Positions 62,945 to 64,000 of a DNA stretch of 64,000 nucleotides are shown here, one piece after another; the stretch's first letter is position 1; every line of letters begins with the position of its first letter. Origin of the DNA: Xanthomonas rydalmerensis (GTDB lineage Bacteria; Pseudomonadota; Gammaproteobacteria; Xanthomonadales; Xanthomonadaceae); contig NZ_CP126170.1 of the NCBI RefSeq assembly GCF_033170385.1, forward strand, positions 1,388,001 to 1,452,000, read 5' to 3'. The translations under genes and the position numbers were made by a program. The notes under the pieces were generated by a model that saw nothing but the letters and a program-made list of their open reading frames with translations, made no database searches and was not told the DNA's origin.

Positions 62945-63511
62945 TTACTGCAGCAGCGAGCGCAGCATCCAGGCGTACTTCTCGTGGGTCTGCAGGCGCT
63001 GGGTCAGCATGTCCACCGACGGGTCGTCGCCGGCGTCGTCGGCGGTCTTGAGCACCTTGCGCGCGGTGCGGCACACCGCCTCGTTGCCGACCACCAGCTG
63101 GCGCACCATCTCGCGCCAGTCGGCGCTGTCGCTGAGGCCTTCCTCTTCCGGGATCGAGGTCAGCGCGGCGTACTCCTTGTACGACCCCGGGGCGTTGAAG
63201 CCCAGGGCGCGGATGCGCTCGGCGACGTCGTCCAGCGCCGCCCACTGTTCGGTGTACTGGGTCTCGAACATCAGGTGCAGCGAGTTGAACATCGACCCGG
63301 TCACGTTCCAGTGGAAGTTGTGGGTCTTCAGGTACAGGGTGAAGGCGTCGGCCATGTAGTGCGACAGGCCGTCGGCGATCTTCTTGCGATCGCCGCCGCC
63401 GATCCCGATATCGATATTGGGCGCGGACGGCGCCAGCCCGGCCAGCGGCTGGCCGGCGAGGGCCTTGCTGGCGGAGTTCTTGGTCTTGCCGGGGGTCTTG
63501 CTCTTGGCCAT
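62945..63511 (-). CDS. dps: DNA-protection ferritin Dps
   Basis: This 188-residue Dps-family protein forms dodecamers that bind DNA and mineralise iron using hydrogen peroxide. The ferroxidase residues are in LKTHNFHWNVTG and HLMFETQYTEQWAALDDVAERI. A Lys/Ser/Thr-rich N-terminus (AKSKTPGKTKNSASKAL) probably binds DNA. AGGAGG precedes ATG at 63511. It diverges from hrpA over 92 bases. Confidence 0.93.
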   Translation of the reverse strand: MAKSKTPGKTKNSASKALAGQPLAGLAPSAPNIDIGIGGGDRKKIADGLSHYMADAFTLYLKTHNFHWNVTGSMFNSLHLMFETQYTEQWAALDDVAERIRALGFNAPGSYKEYAALTSIPEEEGLSDSADWREMVRQLVVGNEAVCRTARKVLKTADDAGDDPSVDMLTQRLQTHEKYAWMLRSLLQ

Positions 63512-63603
63512 TGGAGTTCCTCCTGGGGGTTACGGACGAGATGGCGTCACAATAGACAGACTAAAGCATGTGCTGTGATTCAACGTTCAATGGCATCCGA
63601 TTG

Positions 63604-64000
63604 ATGAACGCTATCGAAAAACCTTCCGTGCCGGCACGCCTGCGCGAACGCCGCGCCGCGATCGACGGCGCGCTGACCCGCGACCGCGGCCGCTTGCTGG
63701 GCCTATGGTCGCGCTGGCAGGCCGCGCCCGGCAATGCCGCGCTGGAGACGGCGTTCGAGCAGGCGCTGCAGACGTCGCAGGCGCGCTGTGCCGCGCGCGC
63801 GGCGCAACATCCGGCGATCACCCTCGACCCGCAGTTGCCGATCGCGCGCGAGGCCGAGCGCATCGTCGCGCTGATCCGCGAGCACCAGGTGGTGGTGATC
63901 GCCGGCGAGACCGGCTCGGGCAAGACCACGCAGTTGCCGAAGCTGTGCCTGGCCGCCGGTCGCGGCGCCGCCGGCATGATCGGCTGCACCCAGCCGCGGC
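63604..64000 (+). CDS. hrpA: ATP-dependent RNA helicase HrpA (5' end only)
   Basis: The first 132 residues are visible before the right edge. The N-terminal region is basic, and the DEAH-helicase core then begins with [28 protein letters not shown] (Walker A) and ends at MIGCTQPR. This matches the HrpA N-terminus, whose E. coli member rescues stalled or collided ribosomes. Start ATG at 63604. Confidence 0.88.
   Translation, partial: MNAIEKPSVPARLRERRAAIDGALTRDRGRLLGLWSRWQAAPGNAALETAFEQALQTSQARCAARAAQHPAITLDPQLPIAREAERIVALIREHQVVVIAGETGSGKTTQLPKLCLAAGRGAAGMIGCTQPR

Overview
The window is GC-rich DNA of a plant-associated gammaproteobacterium, almost certainly a Xanthomonas or a close Xanthomonadaceae relative. 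The reasons are the protein families, the several TonB-dependent receptors, the ampR/class A beta-lactamase pair, the YebC N-terminus, the yebC-ruvC-ruvA-kup-ruvB-ybgC-tolQRAB-pal-cpoB-queE-queC-tRNA-Lys gene order, and the dispersed (GGGATTS)n heptad and TTCA-loop REP repeats. The species cannot be fixed from the sequence alone.

Layout. 1-10.6 kb (minus strand): a Fur-type siderophore operon running leftwards as HpcH/HpaI aldolase, TonB receptor, ATP-grasp enzyme, NIS synthetase, MFS exporter, NIS synthetase, PLP decarboxylase. The last five match vibrioferrin pvsABCDE in order, the same type as the Xanthomonas alpha-hydroxycarboxylate siderophore xanthoferrin. A PsiF-like gene is cut by the left edge. 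10.8-15.7 kb: a YbaL-type antiporter, a MASE1-like membrane sensor with a degenerate kinase module, a small exported protein and a gene-free stretch. 15.7-23.8 kb: three tandem paralogous TonB-dependent receptors. 24-30.4 kb: an ABC-F ATPase, a frameshifted YcxB-like gene, a small membrane protein, ampR divergent from a Tat-exported class A beta-lactamase, and a secreted esterase. 30.6-35.2 kb: a TonB receptor followed, after a strong terminator hairpin, by a Tat-exported phospholipase C.

35.7-43.3 kb: a CPA2 antiporter, an FmdB zinc ribbon protein, a three-repeat DUF3011 protein, aspS, an acidic-tailed protein, a GNAT acetyltransferase, an I78 inhibitor-like lipoprotein and two alpha/beta-fold proteins. 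43.6-56.2 kb: the conserved housekeeping block yebC, ruvC, ruvA, kup, ruvB, ybgC, tolQ-tolR-tolA-tolB-pal-cpoB, queE, queC, tRNA-Lys. 56.5-64 kb: a small exported protein, argO divergent from argP, a TetR regulator, a small exported protein, recQ, dps, and the 5' end of hrpA at the right edge.

Two repeat systems run through the window. The first is arrays of the heptad GGGATTS, often paired as a G-rich arm followed 40-90 bases later by a complementary C-rich arm; the G-rich strand fits a G-quadruplex pattern. These arrays sit between operon genes and intrude into the coding ends of ruvC, ruvB and ybgC. The second is short REP-like hairpins with a constant TTCA loop whose stems vary in a compensatory way. 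No prophage, insertion sequence or CRISPR array was seen. The clearest coherent system is the siderophore operon with its extra aldolase; the least explained is the repeat invasion of the ruv/ybgC junctions.
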